A DNA stretch of 49,916 nt from Pediococcus ethanolidurans (GCF_001437405.1 NZ_JQBY01000016.1:1-49916); one strand, 5' to 3'. Counted from the stretch's first letter, positions 8,663 to 17,496 are shown. A program made the numbers and translations. Notes: generated by a model not told the origin, from the letters alone.

Positions 8663-9820
8663 ATGGAATTCATTGGAACACTTGCTTTGATACTTTTTTT
8701 AACGTTGTTTGTTGGTCACTATAGTCAACGAATGGGTGTTCCAGGAGTTATTGGACAACTCTTAGTGGGGGTTGTCTTAGGTCCCGCTATTTTAAATTGG
8801 ATTCATTTAAATAGTTTAGTTCAAGTTTTCTCTGATTTAGGTGTCATTATCTTGATGTTTATTGCCGGATTAGAGAGTAATATTGCACTGTTAAAAAAAT
8901 ATTTGCGTCCAGCTCTGATTGTTGCGGTAATTGGGGTGATTTTTCCCGTAGTTATCATGGGCGCCTCTGGATTACTATTTCATTTTAGCCGTTTGGAGTG
9001 CTTTTTCTTAGGGGTGGTTTTTTCTGCCACTTCGGTAAGTATTTCGGTAGAAGTGTTGAAAGAATTCCATGCACTTGATACTAAAGAAGGAGCAACTATT
9101 CTAGGAGCCGCTGTAGCAGATGATATTATTGGCGTTATTTTGTTGAGTATTTTAGTTAGCATGATGGGTGAATCAAGCGGTAATCAGAATTTATTAATTG
9201 TGATTTTAAAACAAATTCTGTACTTTGCCGGTGTCTACTTGCTGATTAAGTGGATTGCCCCATATTTGATGCGAACTGCAGACCATTTATTCATGACTGC
9301 GAGTCGGACCATTATGTCGATGATCATCTGTTTAGCGATGGCATGGTTAGCGGAACTAGTTGGGCTAAGTGGTGCTGTTGGCGCCTTTTTTGCCGGTATT
9401 GCAGTTGCAATGACACCAGCTCATGAAGAAATTGGTGAAAGTGTGGAACCAATTGGGTACGCAATTTTTATTCCAATGTTTTTCGTGAGCGTGGGCTTAA
9501 ATATGAATTTTTCCCATTTATGGCAATCTTTAGGTTTTGTTGTTTTGATGACGGTTCTAGGAATCGGGACTAAATTAATTGGCTGTGGATTGGGTGGCAA
9601 ACTGTCGGGATTTGATTTAACGAGTAATTATGTGATTGGTGCGGGAATGATTTCGCGTGGTGAAATGGGTCTGATTACTGCACAAATCGGTTTTTCAGCT
9701 AAATTAATGGATCCAACGCATTATTCAGATGTTATTTTGGTAATTATTTTGGTAACCATTATTGCGCCCTTCATTTTAAAACATGCAATTACGCGTCAAC
9801 GAAATTTAGCCACGGAATAG
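8663..9820 (+). CDS. napA: Na+/H+ antiporter, NapA/CPA2 family
   Basis: Exchanges cytoplasmic Na+ (possibly K+) for protons. The 385-residue length matches enterococcal NapA (383), and about twelve to thirteen hydrophobic segments fill the protein. The paired aspartates that bind the ion are in AVADDIIGVI (about residues 153-162). Further family features are FIAGLESN near residue 70 and GMISRGEMGLI near the C terminus. There is no C-terminal NAD-binding (TrkA-N) domain, unlike KefB/KefC. GGAGG stands ahead of the ATG, 18 bases after the flavoprotein gene, which suggests co-transcription with the upstream transporter. Confidence 0.87.
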   Translation: MEFIGTLALILFLTLFVGHYSQRMGVPGVIGQLLVGVVLGPAILNWIHLNSLVQVFSDLGVIILMFIAGLESNIALLKKYLRPALIVAVIGVIFPVVIMGASGLLFHFSRLECFFLGVVFSATSVSISVEVLKEFHALDTKEGATILGAAVADDIIGVILLSILVSMMGESSGNQNLLIVILKQILYFAGVYLLIKWIAPYLMRTADHLFMTASRTIMSMIICLAMAWLAELVGLSGAVGAFFAGIAVAMTPAHEEIGESVEPIGYAIFIPMFFVSVGLNMNFSHLWQSLGFVVLMTVLGIGTKLIGCGLGGKLSGFDLTSNYVIGAGMISRGEMGLITAQIGFSAKLMDPTHYSDVILVIILVTIIAPFILKHAITRQRNLATE

Positions 9821-9941
9821 TTTATTTGAATTGGCAAATAAATGTGATAGATTTTAGTTTATGATGTATTCAGAACTCGAAAAATGTCGTATAATTAACT
9901 TAAGAAATTCTTAAAATAAGGAAGTTTGGAGGTTATTATAT

Positions 9942-11168
9942 ATGAAGAATAGTGATGATCACACGTTTGAACATAATCAAGACTCAAAATTAAGTTTAAA
10001 AACGTATAAGAGTCATAAGCAGTGGTTGTATGCTGGCCTTGTTTTAGTGGGTGTCAATGCAGCGGTTGCTTTTAATGAAACCACACCGGTATTCGCGGAT
10101 ACCAGTAGTAATGCAACGCAAGTTAGTAATAAACAAACTAAATCAAGTAGTTATGCTTATTCAAACTCATACGCAACAAGCTCAAGCACATTGAGTAGTA
10201 GTGCTAGTCAAGCTAGTTCAAGTGCTACTTCTAGTGTTGCAAGCTCTTCGGCAGTAAGTAGCAGTACTTCAACAAGTTCTAGCAGTGCATCAAGTAGCAG
10301 TTCGAGTTCGGTTGCAAGCTCTAGCTCAGAGAAAAGTGCAGCTACGAGTACAGTGACTACAAGCTCTGCAGTTGCTTCAAGTAGTGTAAGTAGTTCGGTT
10401 GCAAGTTCTTGGACGCCTAGCGTTAGTTCAAGTGTTAGTTCGGCTGCTGCGGTGAGCTCTGAGGATGTAACTTCAAATGCTTCAAGTGTTGCCGTACTAA
10501 GCAGTGTGGCTAGCAGCGTTTCAACGTCTAGTTCGGAAGTAGCTAGTGTGGCTTCGTCGGCAGTTAGTTCTGCTGATGAGGGTTCTTCTGCTGATATAAA
10601 AACCGACCAAACAAGTAGTGAGGCTAGTTCTGTTACAAAGGCAAGCTCTGAAAGTGTCAGTTCGGCAGCAGCTGATTCGACCGTTTCAAGTGAATCAACA
10701 ACTTCAGCGGCTAGCTCAGCCACAACTACGACACAGACCAGCAATACGAATACCAATGAAAATAGTGTTGTGACGACATCTATTTCCAAAGTTGTTCAAC
10801 AGGTTAGTGAAGCAACTGCCGCTTTACAACAGGCAACCACAGTTCATCAACGAGTCGATCGGTCAATTTATTTTGAAAATCTATCTCAGTTTGTTAGCAC
10901 AAGAACGGCAACCACGACTGAAGTTACTGATTTAAATGACAAGTATCAGCAGGCGGCAATTCCGGTTACGCAGTTCCAAGAAACCTCACGAGCAATTAGT
11001 AATGCTCAAAGTGAAGCTACGCAAACAACGGAACGTGCTTCAGCTAATAGTGACAAAGATGATAATTCTTCTTCAGAAATGACTGTTCAAACAGCTGACT
11101 TTGCTGCGACTGCTCAAGGTACTCTTGAAGGTAGTACTTACGTGATGCACGGTAATAAACAAAATTAA
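9942..11168 (+). CDS. secreted Ser-rich protein with KxYKxGKxW-like signal
   Basis: A 408-residue exported protein of unknown function. An unusually long signal peptide contains KTYKSHKQW (about residues 21-29), a variant of KxYKxGKxW with His for Gly, then a hydrophobic core and a likely cleavage after VFA (about 51). Residues 52-270 are a low-complexity Ser/Ala/Thr/Val tract. The last 135 residues are more complex and helical (VVQQVSEATAALQQATTVHQ). No LPXTG, LysM or choline-binding repeat is present, so anchoring is not evident. This signal type is often tied to accessory Sec export and glycosylation of Ser-rich adhesins, but no secA2 or glycosyltransferase genes are nearby. It ends cleanly before a terminator, so it is probably not a truncation. 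It could be a small adhesin or wall linker. Confidence 0.8.
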   Translation: MKNSDDHTFEHNQDSKLSLKTYKSHKQWLYAGLVLVGVNAAVAFNETTPVFADTSSNATQVSNKQTKSSSYAYSNSYATSSSTLSSSASQASSSATSSVASSSAVSSSTSTSSSSASSSSSSSVASSSSEKSAATSTVTTSSAVASSSVSSSVASSWTPSVSSSVSSAAAVSSEDVTSNASSVAVLSSVASSVSTSSSEVASVASSAVSSADEGSSADIKTDQTSSEASSVTKASSESVSSAAADSTVSSESTTSAASSATTTTQTSNTNTNENSVVTTSISKVVQQVSEATAALQQATTVHQRVDRSIYFENLSQFVSTRTATTTEVTDLNDKYQQAAIPVTQFQETSRAISNAQSEATQTTERASANSDKDDNSSSEMTVQTADFAATAQGTLEGSTYVMHGNKQN

Positions 11169-11180
11169 TAGTAATAAAAT

Positions 11181-11233
11181 AAAAAACGATAAGTTCGATC
11201 TGTCAAAACAGATTGCAAACTTATCGTTTTTTT
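11181..11233. terminator. bidirectional terminator between Ser-rich gene and helD
   Basis: AAAAAACGATAAGTT pairs with AACTTATCGTTTTTTT, and an inner ATCTGT/ACAGAT stem lies in the loop. It has T tracts in both directions and serves the two convergent genes. Confidence 0.85.
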
Positions 11234-11236
11234 ATG

Positions 11237-13549
11237 TTATTTAATTTTAACAAGATGTTCTTGATCATTGACGACACCGTGAATGAGTGGAGAAACGGCC
11301 CCAATACTCGTTAAAGTCAAGTTATGCATTGCTCGTGAAGCCATTGTATATAAAATTCCTAGTGAACTTTCATCAGGATAATTATTTTGAGAGATATCAT
11401 AAGCAATAACGGAGTCAAATTCTAATCCTTTGGCTAAATAAATTGGCATAATCAAAACACCTTTAGGAAGCGCTAAATCAGCATCTGAAAGTAAAGTTGC
11501 TTTAGTTGTACGATGAATATTTTCGGAAACCTGCTGACTTTCTGCCATATTCCGCGTCAAAATGGCCACTGTGCCATAGGTTTGTAATTCTTTCAGACAA
11601 TTTTTGACAAGGGCCTGGTTAATCGTTGAAACACTGTCACGGATGATGATACTGGGTAAATCGCCATCACGATTAAATGCCTGAATTTGATCACCATCAG
11701 GCAAAAGCTTTTTTGCAAAACTAGTGATTGGATAGGTTGATCGATAGCTTCTATTTAAAGTAATTAAGTTAGCCTTTTTGACATGAAAAGCGTTCTTTAA
11801 ATGAGTTAATAAGGTTTGTGGAGACTCAACATCTTTGAAAAGTGCCTGTTCACTGTCACCGAGTAGGGTGAACTTGGCATTTGGAAAGGCATGTTTAAAA
11901 TAAACCATTTGGGCAAGTGAATAGTCCTGCATTTCGTCAATGAAGATGTGCTGAATTTGCCGATTGCGACCACTACCAGTTAAAAGGTCACGCATTAACA
12001 GCAGTGGTGCGCCATCCATCAAACGTAATTGATGATATTCAATTGATTGTTGAAAGGTAAATTGATTTTTTTGCCAGGTTGCTGTTGAAATTGTGTTTGG
12101 AATTTTAACTTGTTTAAGAAATTGAGCGTATTGGGAGTAAATATCCACAAAGTAATTATTGAACAAAGCGTCGTAAATGACACGAAAATGTTTGGCAGCT
12201 AACTTGCGACCTAAATAATGAATTTCATCATCGTAGCTTTCAAATGCACGTAGTTTTTTCTTACCAATTAAGTTGTTATATTCTTCATTGCTTAAATGAT
12301 CAATTGTTTCATGAATCCAGTCAGCATCAGCCTCCTGATCAATACGGTTTTTTAATTGTTTAATCAATGTATTCTTGGTTTTTAAAAACCGGTCAGCTGG
12401 GTTCATTGAAGAAGGGAGATCTGTATAAATTTTTTGAATGTCCGCAGCTTTAAAAAATGGTTTTTCTTCAAACATCACATTAGTGAACTGTATTTTGTCA
12501 GGAGTTAACTCAAGTACATAGTTTTGAATAAGTTGCATAAACTCAGAACTTTCAAAAAAGTTTGTTAAGGATTGAATATCAGGTTTGGTCTGCGAGTTAC
12601 GTTCATAGCGATCAAAGAGGGTTTCAACATTAAGTCCCTGGAAACGTTGTGAAAGAAAATCAGCGAGCGTGATTTGTCGCATATTGCGTTCGCCAAGACT
12701 TGGCAAAACATCTGAAATATAGCGACTGTAAAGCCGATTTGGCGAGAACAACACAATTTCATCGGCGTTTAATGACTGACGACTATGATAAAGTAAAAAG
12801 GCGATGCGTTGCAAGATGGCAGAGGTTTTTCCACTGCCAGCGACACCCTGAACGACAAGTAAATCGCTGGTTGTGTCACGAATGATGTCATTTTGTTCTT
12901 TTTGGATAGTTGCCACAATGTTAGCCATATAAGTATCATTCTGTTGACCAAGCACTTCTTGCAAAATTTCGTCGCCAACGGTTTCGTTTGTGTCAAACAC
13001 GTTGGTGATTTTGCCGGATTGAATGGAAAATTGCCGTTTTTTAACTAAATCGGTTGTCATTTTTCCCGCAGGAGTCTGGTAGGAGACATTTCCGAGTGTT
13101 CCGTTGTAATAAATACTGGAGATGGGTGCACGCCAATCATAGATGAGAAAATTCTCGTGTTCATCTGCGAAGGATGCTGTTCCAATGTATAGCGGCTCCG
13201 CGGTGGTTTCACCAGGGTCTTGAATGTCAATTCGTCCAAAATAGGGAGAATTTTGAAGTTCCTTGTAGGTGGCCACTTGGCGTTTGAGAATGGTTTCATT
13301 TTCGACGGCACGAGCGACGAGGCCTTTTTGTTGTTGAACTTCGGCGTTGGTTTCGATACGGTCATCAGCTTCAAAAGTGTTGATTTTAGCATTTTGAGAA
13401 TAATTGCTTTCAACGGAGCGAGTTTCAAAATGAGCTTGATTGTATAGTTGTTGGGTGTGATCGGCTTGGGTTTGGATTTTGCGAATGACGTGATCGACAC
13501 GGTTTTGTTCGGATTTAATTTCATTTGAATCAACGGTGCTCAATTGCAT
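11237..13549 (-). CDS. helD: RNA polymerase recycling motor HelD (superfamily 1 helicase-like)
   Basis: HelD-type ATPases bind RNA polymerase and free stalled enzyme from DNA. The 770-residue length is close to B. subtilis HelD (about 774). The coiled-coil N-terminal arm covers about residues 1-100. Superfamily 1 motifs follow: Walker A GVAGSGKT (about 235), motif II IFIDEMQD, motif III GDSEQALF, motif IV LNRSYRST, motif V AKGLEFDSV and motif VI TMASRAMHN. GGGAG lies only two bases from the ATG at 13549 but eight from an in-frame TTG at 13543, so the true start may be that TTG. It is a single gene, divergent from trpS. Confidence 0.88.
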   Translation of the reverse strand: MQLSTVDSNEIKSEQNRVDHVIRKIQTQADHTQQLYNQAHFETRSVESNYSQNAKINTFEADDRIETNAEVQQQKGLVARAVENETILKRQVATYKELQNSPYFGRIDIQDPGETTAEPLYIGTASFADEHENFLIYDWRAPISSIYYNGTLGNVSYQTPAGKMTTDLVKKRQFSIQSGKITNVFDTNETVGDEILQEVLGQQNDTYMANIVATIQKEQNDIIRDTTSDLLVVQGVAGSGKTSAILQRIAFLLYHSRQSLNADEIVLFSPNRLYSRYISDVLPSLGERNMRQITLADFLSQRFQGLNVETLFDRYERNSQTKPDIQSLTNFFESSEFMQLIQNYVLELTPDKIQFTNVMFEEKPFFKAADIQKIYTDLPSSMNPADRFLKTKNTLIKQLKNRIDQEADADWIHETIDHLSNEEYNNLIGKKKLRAFESYDDEIHYLGRKLAAKHFRVIYDALFNNYFVDIYSQYAQFLKQVKIPNTISTATWQKNQFTFQQSIEYHQLRLMDGAPLLLMRDLLTGSGRNRQIQHIFIDEMQDYSLAQMVYFKHAFPNAKFTLLGDSEQALFKDVESPQTLLTHLKNAFHVKKANLITLNRSYRSTYPITSFAKKLLPDGDQIQAFNRDGDLPSIIIRDSVSTINQALVKNCLKELQTYGTVAILTRNMAESQQVSENIHRTTKATLLSDADLALPKGVLIMPIYLAKGLEFDSVIAYDISQNNYPDESSLGILYTMASRAMHNLTLTSIGAVSPLIHGVVNDQEHLVKIK

Positions 13550-13619
13550 GACTCCCTTAGTGTAAAAGCATTTTAATGTTCTGATATTCTAGGCTGTTTG
13601 AAGGAAAAAGTCAAGAATA

Positions 13620-13715
13620 GTGAACGAAGCAAATCGGTAGGTTTTGAACTATAAGCAGGATTTGTGGAGTTGTGGCTCAGCGGAAAAAAGAAGTGAACGA
13701 AACAACTTGCTAGAT
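13620..13715 (+). repeat. weak repeat related to the post-rsmA element
   Basis: GTGAACGAAGCAAATCGGTA at 13620 matches GTGAGCGAGGCAAGTCGATA at 31470 in 16 of 20 positions. A second GTGAACGAAACAA begins at 13693. CAAATC and GATTTG inside it could pair. It may be a decayed member of the same repeat family, in the helD-trpS gap. Confidence 0.35.
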
Positions 13716-13798
13716 TTAAAAAAGAGAAAGTGAAATGAAGGTAAATGCATACGGCCAAGTTACTTCAACAATCAACGCAGTGTTTAACTAATTATCAC

Positions 13799-13827
13799 TT
13801 GCTCCTCAAACTAAAGATAGGTACAAT
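13799..13827 (+). promoter_or_regulatory. trpS promoter
   Basis: TTGCTC (13799-13804) and TACAAT (13822-13827) have an ideal 17-base spacer. They lie just before the T-box leader. Confidence 0.65.
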
Positions 13828-13833
13828 GGGGAT

Positions 13834-14040
13834 ATTAAGTTCAATGAAGAAATAAAGTAGTTTTTCATAAACAGAGAGAAATCACTTGCTGAAAGATTTC
13901 GGAAAAACGAATTGGGTTTTGGAGGACGATGAAACGGGGCACCGATAACTGCAATGAGTGGCAGACTATTCTGCAAATTAGGTGGCACCACGGTGAATTC
14001 GTCCTATTACTAGTTATTACTAGTGATGGGATTTTTTATT
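13834..14040 (+). promoter_or_regulatory. T-box leader of trpS (tRNA-Trp sensing)
   Basis: The leader has the hallmark T-box sequence AGGTGGCACCACGGT at about 13979-13993. A terminator follows, with arms TCCTATTACTAG and CTAGTGATGGGA (two G-U pairs) and a T6 tract ending near 14037. A Stem I-like region precedes it, with AGAGAG near 13873 and a candidate specifier TGG (13920-13922) followed by A, as expected for Trp. Uncharged tRNA-Trp would stabilise the antiterminator and permit trpS expression. Specifier placement is inferred by eye from the fold. Confidence 0.85.
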
Positions 14041-14072
14041 TACTCAAAACTAAACAAAAGGGAGTTTTAATG

Positions 14073-15092
14073 ATGACAAAAAAACACGTAATTTTAACGG
14101 GTGATCGACCAACCGGAAAGCTGCACATTGGCCATTATGTCGGGTCATTGAAGAATCGGGTTGAATTACAAAATACGGGTAATTATGATAGTTTTATTAT
14201 GATTGCAGATATGCAGGCTTTGACAGATAATGCACGTGATCCAGAAAAGATTCGTCACAGTCTCATTCAGGTAGCTTTAGATTATTTAGCGGTTGGTATT
14301 GATCCAGAAAAATCCACTATTTTAGTTCAATCACAAATTCCGGCGTTGAGTGAGTTAACGGAAACATATATGAATTTAGTGACGGTTTCACGTTTGGAAA
14401 GAAATCCAACGGTAAAAACCGAAATTAAACAAAAGAAGTTTGGTGAAAGTGTACCGGCCGGATTCTTTATTTATCCGGTTAGTCAAGCAGCTGATATTAC
14501 AGCATTCAAAGCAGATACGGTACCTGTTGGCGATGACCAAGAACCTATGTTGGAACAAACTCGCGAAATTGTGCGAACATTCAATAATGTTTATGGTAAA
14601 CAAATCTTGGTTGAACCAGAAGGTTATTTTCCACCTAAGGGTCTGGGAAGAATCCCTGGATTGGATGGGAATGCTAAGATGAGCAAATCACTAAATAACG
14701 CAATTTATTTGGCAGATGATGAAGATACCATTCAAAAGAAAGTAATGTCGATGTACACGGATCCAAAACACATCAAGGTTTCCGATCCCGGTCATGTTGA
14801 AGGAAATACCGTATTTACTTATTTGGATATCTTTGATGAGGACAAGGCTAAAGTTGCCGACTTGAAGGCGCAGTATCAAGCAGGCGGTTTAGGTGATGTT
14901 AAAATTAAACGTTATTTGAATGAAGTTTTGCAAAACACATTGAAACCAATTCGTGAGCGAAGGGAACAGTATGCTCAGGATATTCCTGGTGTGTATGATA
15001 TTTTGAAACGTGGTAGCGAAAAGGCCAACAAAGTGGCTAATCAAACTTTGGATGAAGTACGAGATGCCATGGGAATTAACTACTTTAAATAG
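14073..15092 (+). CDS. trpS: tryptophanyl-tRNA synthetase
   Basis: Charges tRNA-Trp. The 339 residues match the family. The class I signatures are visible: the HIGH-type [10 protein letters not shown] near residue 15 and the KMSKS motif in [13 protein letters not shown] near residue 200. [11 protein letters not shown] and [17 protein letters not shown] are typical of bacterial TrpRS. Two ATGs are adjacent; the second (14073) is eight bases from GGGAG and the first (14070) only five, so I chose the second. A longer in-frame reading starting in the leader is excluded because the T-box and terminator lie there. Control is by the T-box. An IS30-family element now separates the gene from its original terminator. 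Confidence 0.93.
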   Translation: MTKKHVILTGDRPTGKLHIGHYVGSLKNRVELQNTGNYDSFIMIADMQALTDNARDPEKIRHSLIQVALDYLAVGIDPEKSTILVQSQIPALSELTETYMNLVTVSRLERNPTVKTEIKQKKFGESVPAGFFIYPVSQAADITAFKADTVPVGDDQEPMLEQTREIVRTFNNVYGKQILVEPEGYFPPKGLGRIPGLDGNAKMSKSLNNAIYLADDEDTIQKKVMSMYTDPKHIKVSDPGHVEGNTVFTYLDIFDEDKAKVADLKAQYQAGGLGDVKIKRYLNEVLQNTLKPIRERREQYAQDIPGVYDILKRGSEKANKVANQTLDEVRDAMGINYFK

Positions 15093-15099
15093 TAACTAA

Positions 15100-15112
15100 A
15101 TAAGAAGAGAGA
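15100..15112 (+). repeat. target-site direct repeat, left copy
   Basis: ATAAGAAGAGAGA, identical to 16372-16384 on the other side of the IS30 element. Thirteen bases is long for this family, where 2-3 bp is common. Confidence 0.65.
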
Positions 15113-16371
15113 CGCAAATTGCAAGAACAAGTTAGCCACCCCGCAGGCGAAGTTGCGGGGCATGTCAGAATATCTATTGAAGATTGGAATAAATGATTAA
15201 GCAATGCGAGTTTTGCGAGCGCGCGCTGCTTCAATCTGAAAAGCTTTTTCAGGTGGTTGGTACTTTAAGATACGTCGTGGTAGTTGGTTGAGACGTGCTT
15301 CAACCAGGGCAACAGTCTTAGGACTAATTGTATCTAATGAATATCCTTTAGGTAAATAACGTCTAATCATGCGGTTATGAGTTTCATTGGTTCCTCGTTC
15401 AGAAGAACTATACGGATGAGCATAATAGATATCAGCAATGCCAGTTAAAGCTTCTTCCAAGGTTGTGAACTCCGTTCCATTGTCAGCGGTAACAGATTTG
15501 ATCAGATCACCAAATTCAGCACAAATCCCTTTAATGGCATAGGCTACGGAGTCAGCATCTTTGCCTTCAATCAAACGAATAAAGTCAAAACGAGTTTTAC
15601 GTTCAGTGAAGGTCAATAGGACACTTTCATGGCCACTACGTTTACCAACCACGGTATCAATTTCAAAGTGGCCAAATTCATTGCGCTTGTCGACACGCTT
15701 AGGTCGTTCTTCAATACTTTTACCAATCAAACGTCGATGTTTATGCGACCAGTGATGTTTCGTACGCCGTTTGGTTTTCTCAAGCAAATCAAGATTGCGG
15801 ATTTCTAATAATTTCGCATCAATATAGTTATAGAGGGTCTTAGTGCAGACCATCTCTGTACGCTTAAATAAATGATGTTTGTGGGCGAAGCCAACTGCTG
15901 CATCAGGTGACCAATGATCTTGATGGAAATGATCATCAAAGTAGGCCAAAAAATTAGTAATGTGTTTGAATCTTTGATGGTCGATGACAGTGCTGACGAT
16001 TCATTTCATAACGAATTTGAGCTGTATCAGGAGCATAGATATTGAAGTACTGTTCTTTACCATTAATCTTCTTTACCTGTTGAACACAGCCACGTTTGAG
16101 TTCGTTATTGATAGTTTGATGGCAAACACCAAGTTCCGTCGCAATTTGACGAGCAGATTTGCCTGCAGCAAGCAATCCCGCAATTTTTCCACGTTCAATT
16201 GGTGTTAAATGATGACCCTTTGAGTGAGATATGGTAAGCTGTTCTTGCGCCAAGACGAAAACCTCTTTCATTGTTTAGTGTAGGAACTTCAATGATACCT
16301 GATTTTTTCGTCTTGGTGTCTTTTTATTTGACCATTTTTACAAGGTGGCTAACTTGATTATAAAATCTGCG
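15113..16371 (-). mobile_element. IS30-family insertion sequence, transposase frameshifted
   Basis: The element spans 1259 bp. The ends are imperfect 28-bp inverted repeats matching at 22 positions, with the identical inner part CAAGTTAGCCACC (15128-15140) / GGTGGCTAACTTG (16344-16356) and the outer part CGCARATT. A perfect 13-bp direct repeat, ATAAGAAGAGAGA, borders it at 15100-15112 and 16372-16384, and I read this as the target duplication. A hairpin CCCCGCA/TTGCGGGG sits just inside the left end, behind the transposase stop. The target is the left arm of the terminator after trpS. Confidence 0.85.
15197..16271 (-). pseudogene. IS30-family transposase, broken by a frameshift
   Basis: Two frames together cover about 355 residues of an IS30 transposase. 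The first (15954-16271) has the helix-turn-helix LTPIERGKIAGLLAAGKSAR and ends at a TAA. The second (15197-15949) carries the DDE domain: FGHFEIDTVVGKRSG with the first Asp, TADNGTEFTTLE with the second, and the final Glu in SSERGTNETHNRMIRRYLPKG. The reading resumes as FKHITNFLAYFDDHFHQDHW, which implies one extra base near 15980. A +1 programmed shift is possible but not typical of this family. The start is probably the TTG at 16253, preceded by AGAGG, rather than the ATG at 16271. Confidence 0.8.
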
Positions 16372-16384
16372 ATAAGAAGAGAGA
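16372..16384 (+). repeat. target-site direct repeat, right copy
   Basis: The second ATAAGAAGAGAGA. It forms part of the left arm of the terminator at 16374-16452, so the hairpin stays intact on this side of the insertion. Confidence 0.65.
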
Positions 16385-16452
16385 AGTATAAGCTGTTGTG
16401 AAAACAGGACAGTTTTCATAACAACTATGACCTATACTTGCTCTCTTTTTTT
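16374..16452 (+). terminator. original trpS terminator, now beyond the IS element
   Basis: A large hairpin: AGAGAGAAGTATA at the left pairs with TATACTTGCTCTCT at the right, with an inner GTTGTGAAAAC/GTTTTCATAAC stem, and T7 follows. Confidence 0.85.
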
Positions 16453-16568
16453 ATGATTGCGCTTAACATTTACGAAGTCCCGTTTGTTCCGTATACATTT
16501 GTCGCATACCTACGTAAAAACATGGTAAAATATAAACAATAAATTATCGTGATGATCGAGGTGTAAAA

Positions 16569-17489
16569 ATGGAAAACTTAGTAATTGTGGATTTAGGTTC
16601 CAATTCGGTTAGAATGGCAATTAATGAAATTCACGAGGATGGAAGTTTTCATGAGGTTCGTCGAATCAAAGAAGACTCTCGCATCTCTGAAGGAATGGGC
16701 AGTAGTCACATTTTGCAGCAAATTGCGATGGACCGTACAGTAGCAGCCTTAAAACGATTTAAGCAGATTTATGAAAGTTATCCTAATCGAACCGTACGGG
16801 GGATTACCACGGCAGCCGTTCGTGTGGCGCGTAATCAAGCTGAATTTTTAAAACGTGTTCAGGATGAAATTGGCATTCAGTTAGATGTTTTGTCTGGCAA
16901 TGATGAAGCTTACTATGATTATTTAGGCGTTATGAACTCGCTAGAAGTCAGCGATTGTTTAATTCTGGACACTGGTGGTGCCAGTTGCGAACTAATTCAC
17001 GTAAAGAATGGTAAACCCCGTAATTTAATTAGTGTACCATTTGGTGCTGTAAGTCTGTCTGAACGGTTCCATTTAAATAATGTGGTTCGTGCAGATCGTC
17101 TCTTTGCAGCGCAAAATTTTGTAAACAAACAGTTTCGAGATATTTGGTGGATCATGGACGCGGTACAGTTGCCCATTATTTTGCTGGGTGGGGCTAACCG
17201 CACATTGGCTCGCATGAACCGACAACATCAAGGAATGCTCCGTGTGGATAATATTCATGGTTATCGTTTGAAAACAGAAGTTGTAAATAAAACTTTTCGA
17301 GCATTATTGTCACGAAATTTAGTTAATCGAAAAAAGATGCCAGGATTAGAAACGCAGCGTGCCGACATCATTATTGGTGGTATTTTACCATTGGTTATGC
17401 TGCTTCAAATGTTAGATGCGGATCGCGTAATTTTTTCAGAAAGTGGTGTTCGTGAGGGCATTATTTCTGAGTATGTTCAGCACAGATAA
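16569..17489 (+). CDS. ppx: exopolyphosphatase, Ppx/GppA family
   Basis: Hydrolyses terminal phosphate from polyphosphate or the 5' phosphate of pppGpp in the cytoplasm. The 306-residue protein is the short form with the two actin-like ASKHA subdomains only. Visible motifs are DLGSNSVRMAI (phosphate 1, residues 8-18), TTAAVRVARN, the adenosine-side LDTGGASCELIHV (about 135) and GGANRTLARM. No ppk gene is adjacent, so the substrate is not fixed by context. GAGGTG precedes the ATG, and the upstream region has a plausible TAAAAT -10 box near 16525. A hairpin follows the gene. Confidence 0.87.
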   Translation: MENLVIVDLGSNSVRMAINEIHEDGSFHEVRRIKEDSRISEGMGSSHILQQIAMDRTVAALKRFKQIYESYPNRTVRGITTAAVRVARNQAEFLKRVQDEIGIQLDVLSGNDEAYYDYLGVMNSLEVSDCLILDTGGASCELIHVKNGKPRNLISVPFGAVSLSERFHLNNVVRADRLFAAQNFVNKQFRDIWWIMDAVQLPIILLGGANRTLARMNRQHQGMLRVDNIHGYRLKTEVVNKTFRALLSRNLVNRKKMPGLETQRADIIIGGILPLVMLLQMLDADRVIFSESGVREGIISEYVQHR

Positions 17490-17496
17490 AGCAAAT

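Noticed and set aside
10208-10789. Long open frame on the minus strand opposite the Ser-rich gene
   Set aside because: It is the complement of a repetitive Ser/Ala tract, which lacks stop codons by composition. There is no ribosome site and no family signal.
13929-14072. N-terminal extension of trpS
   Set aside because: It lies in the T-box leader and terminator; the synthetase begins at the adjacent ATGs near 14070.
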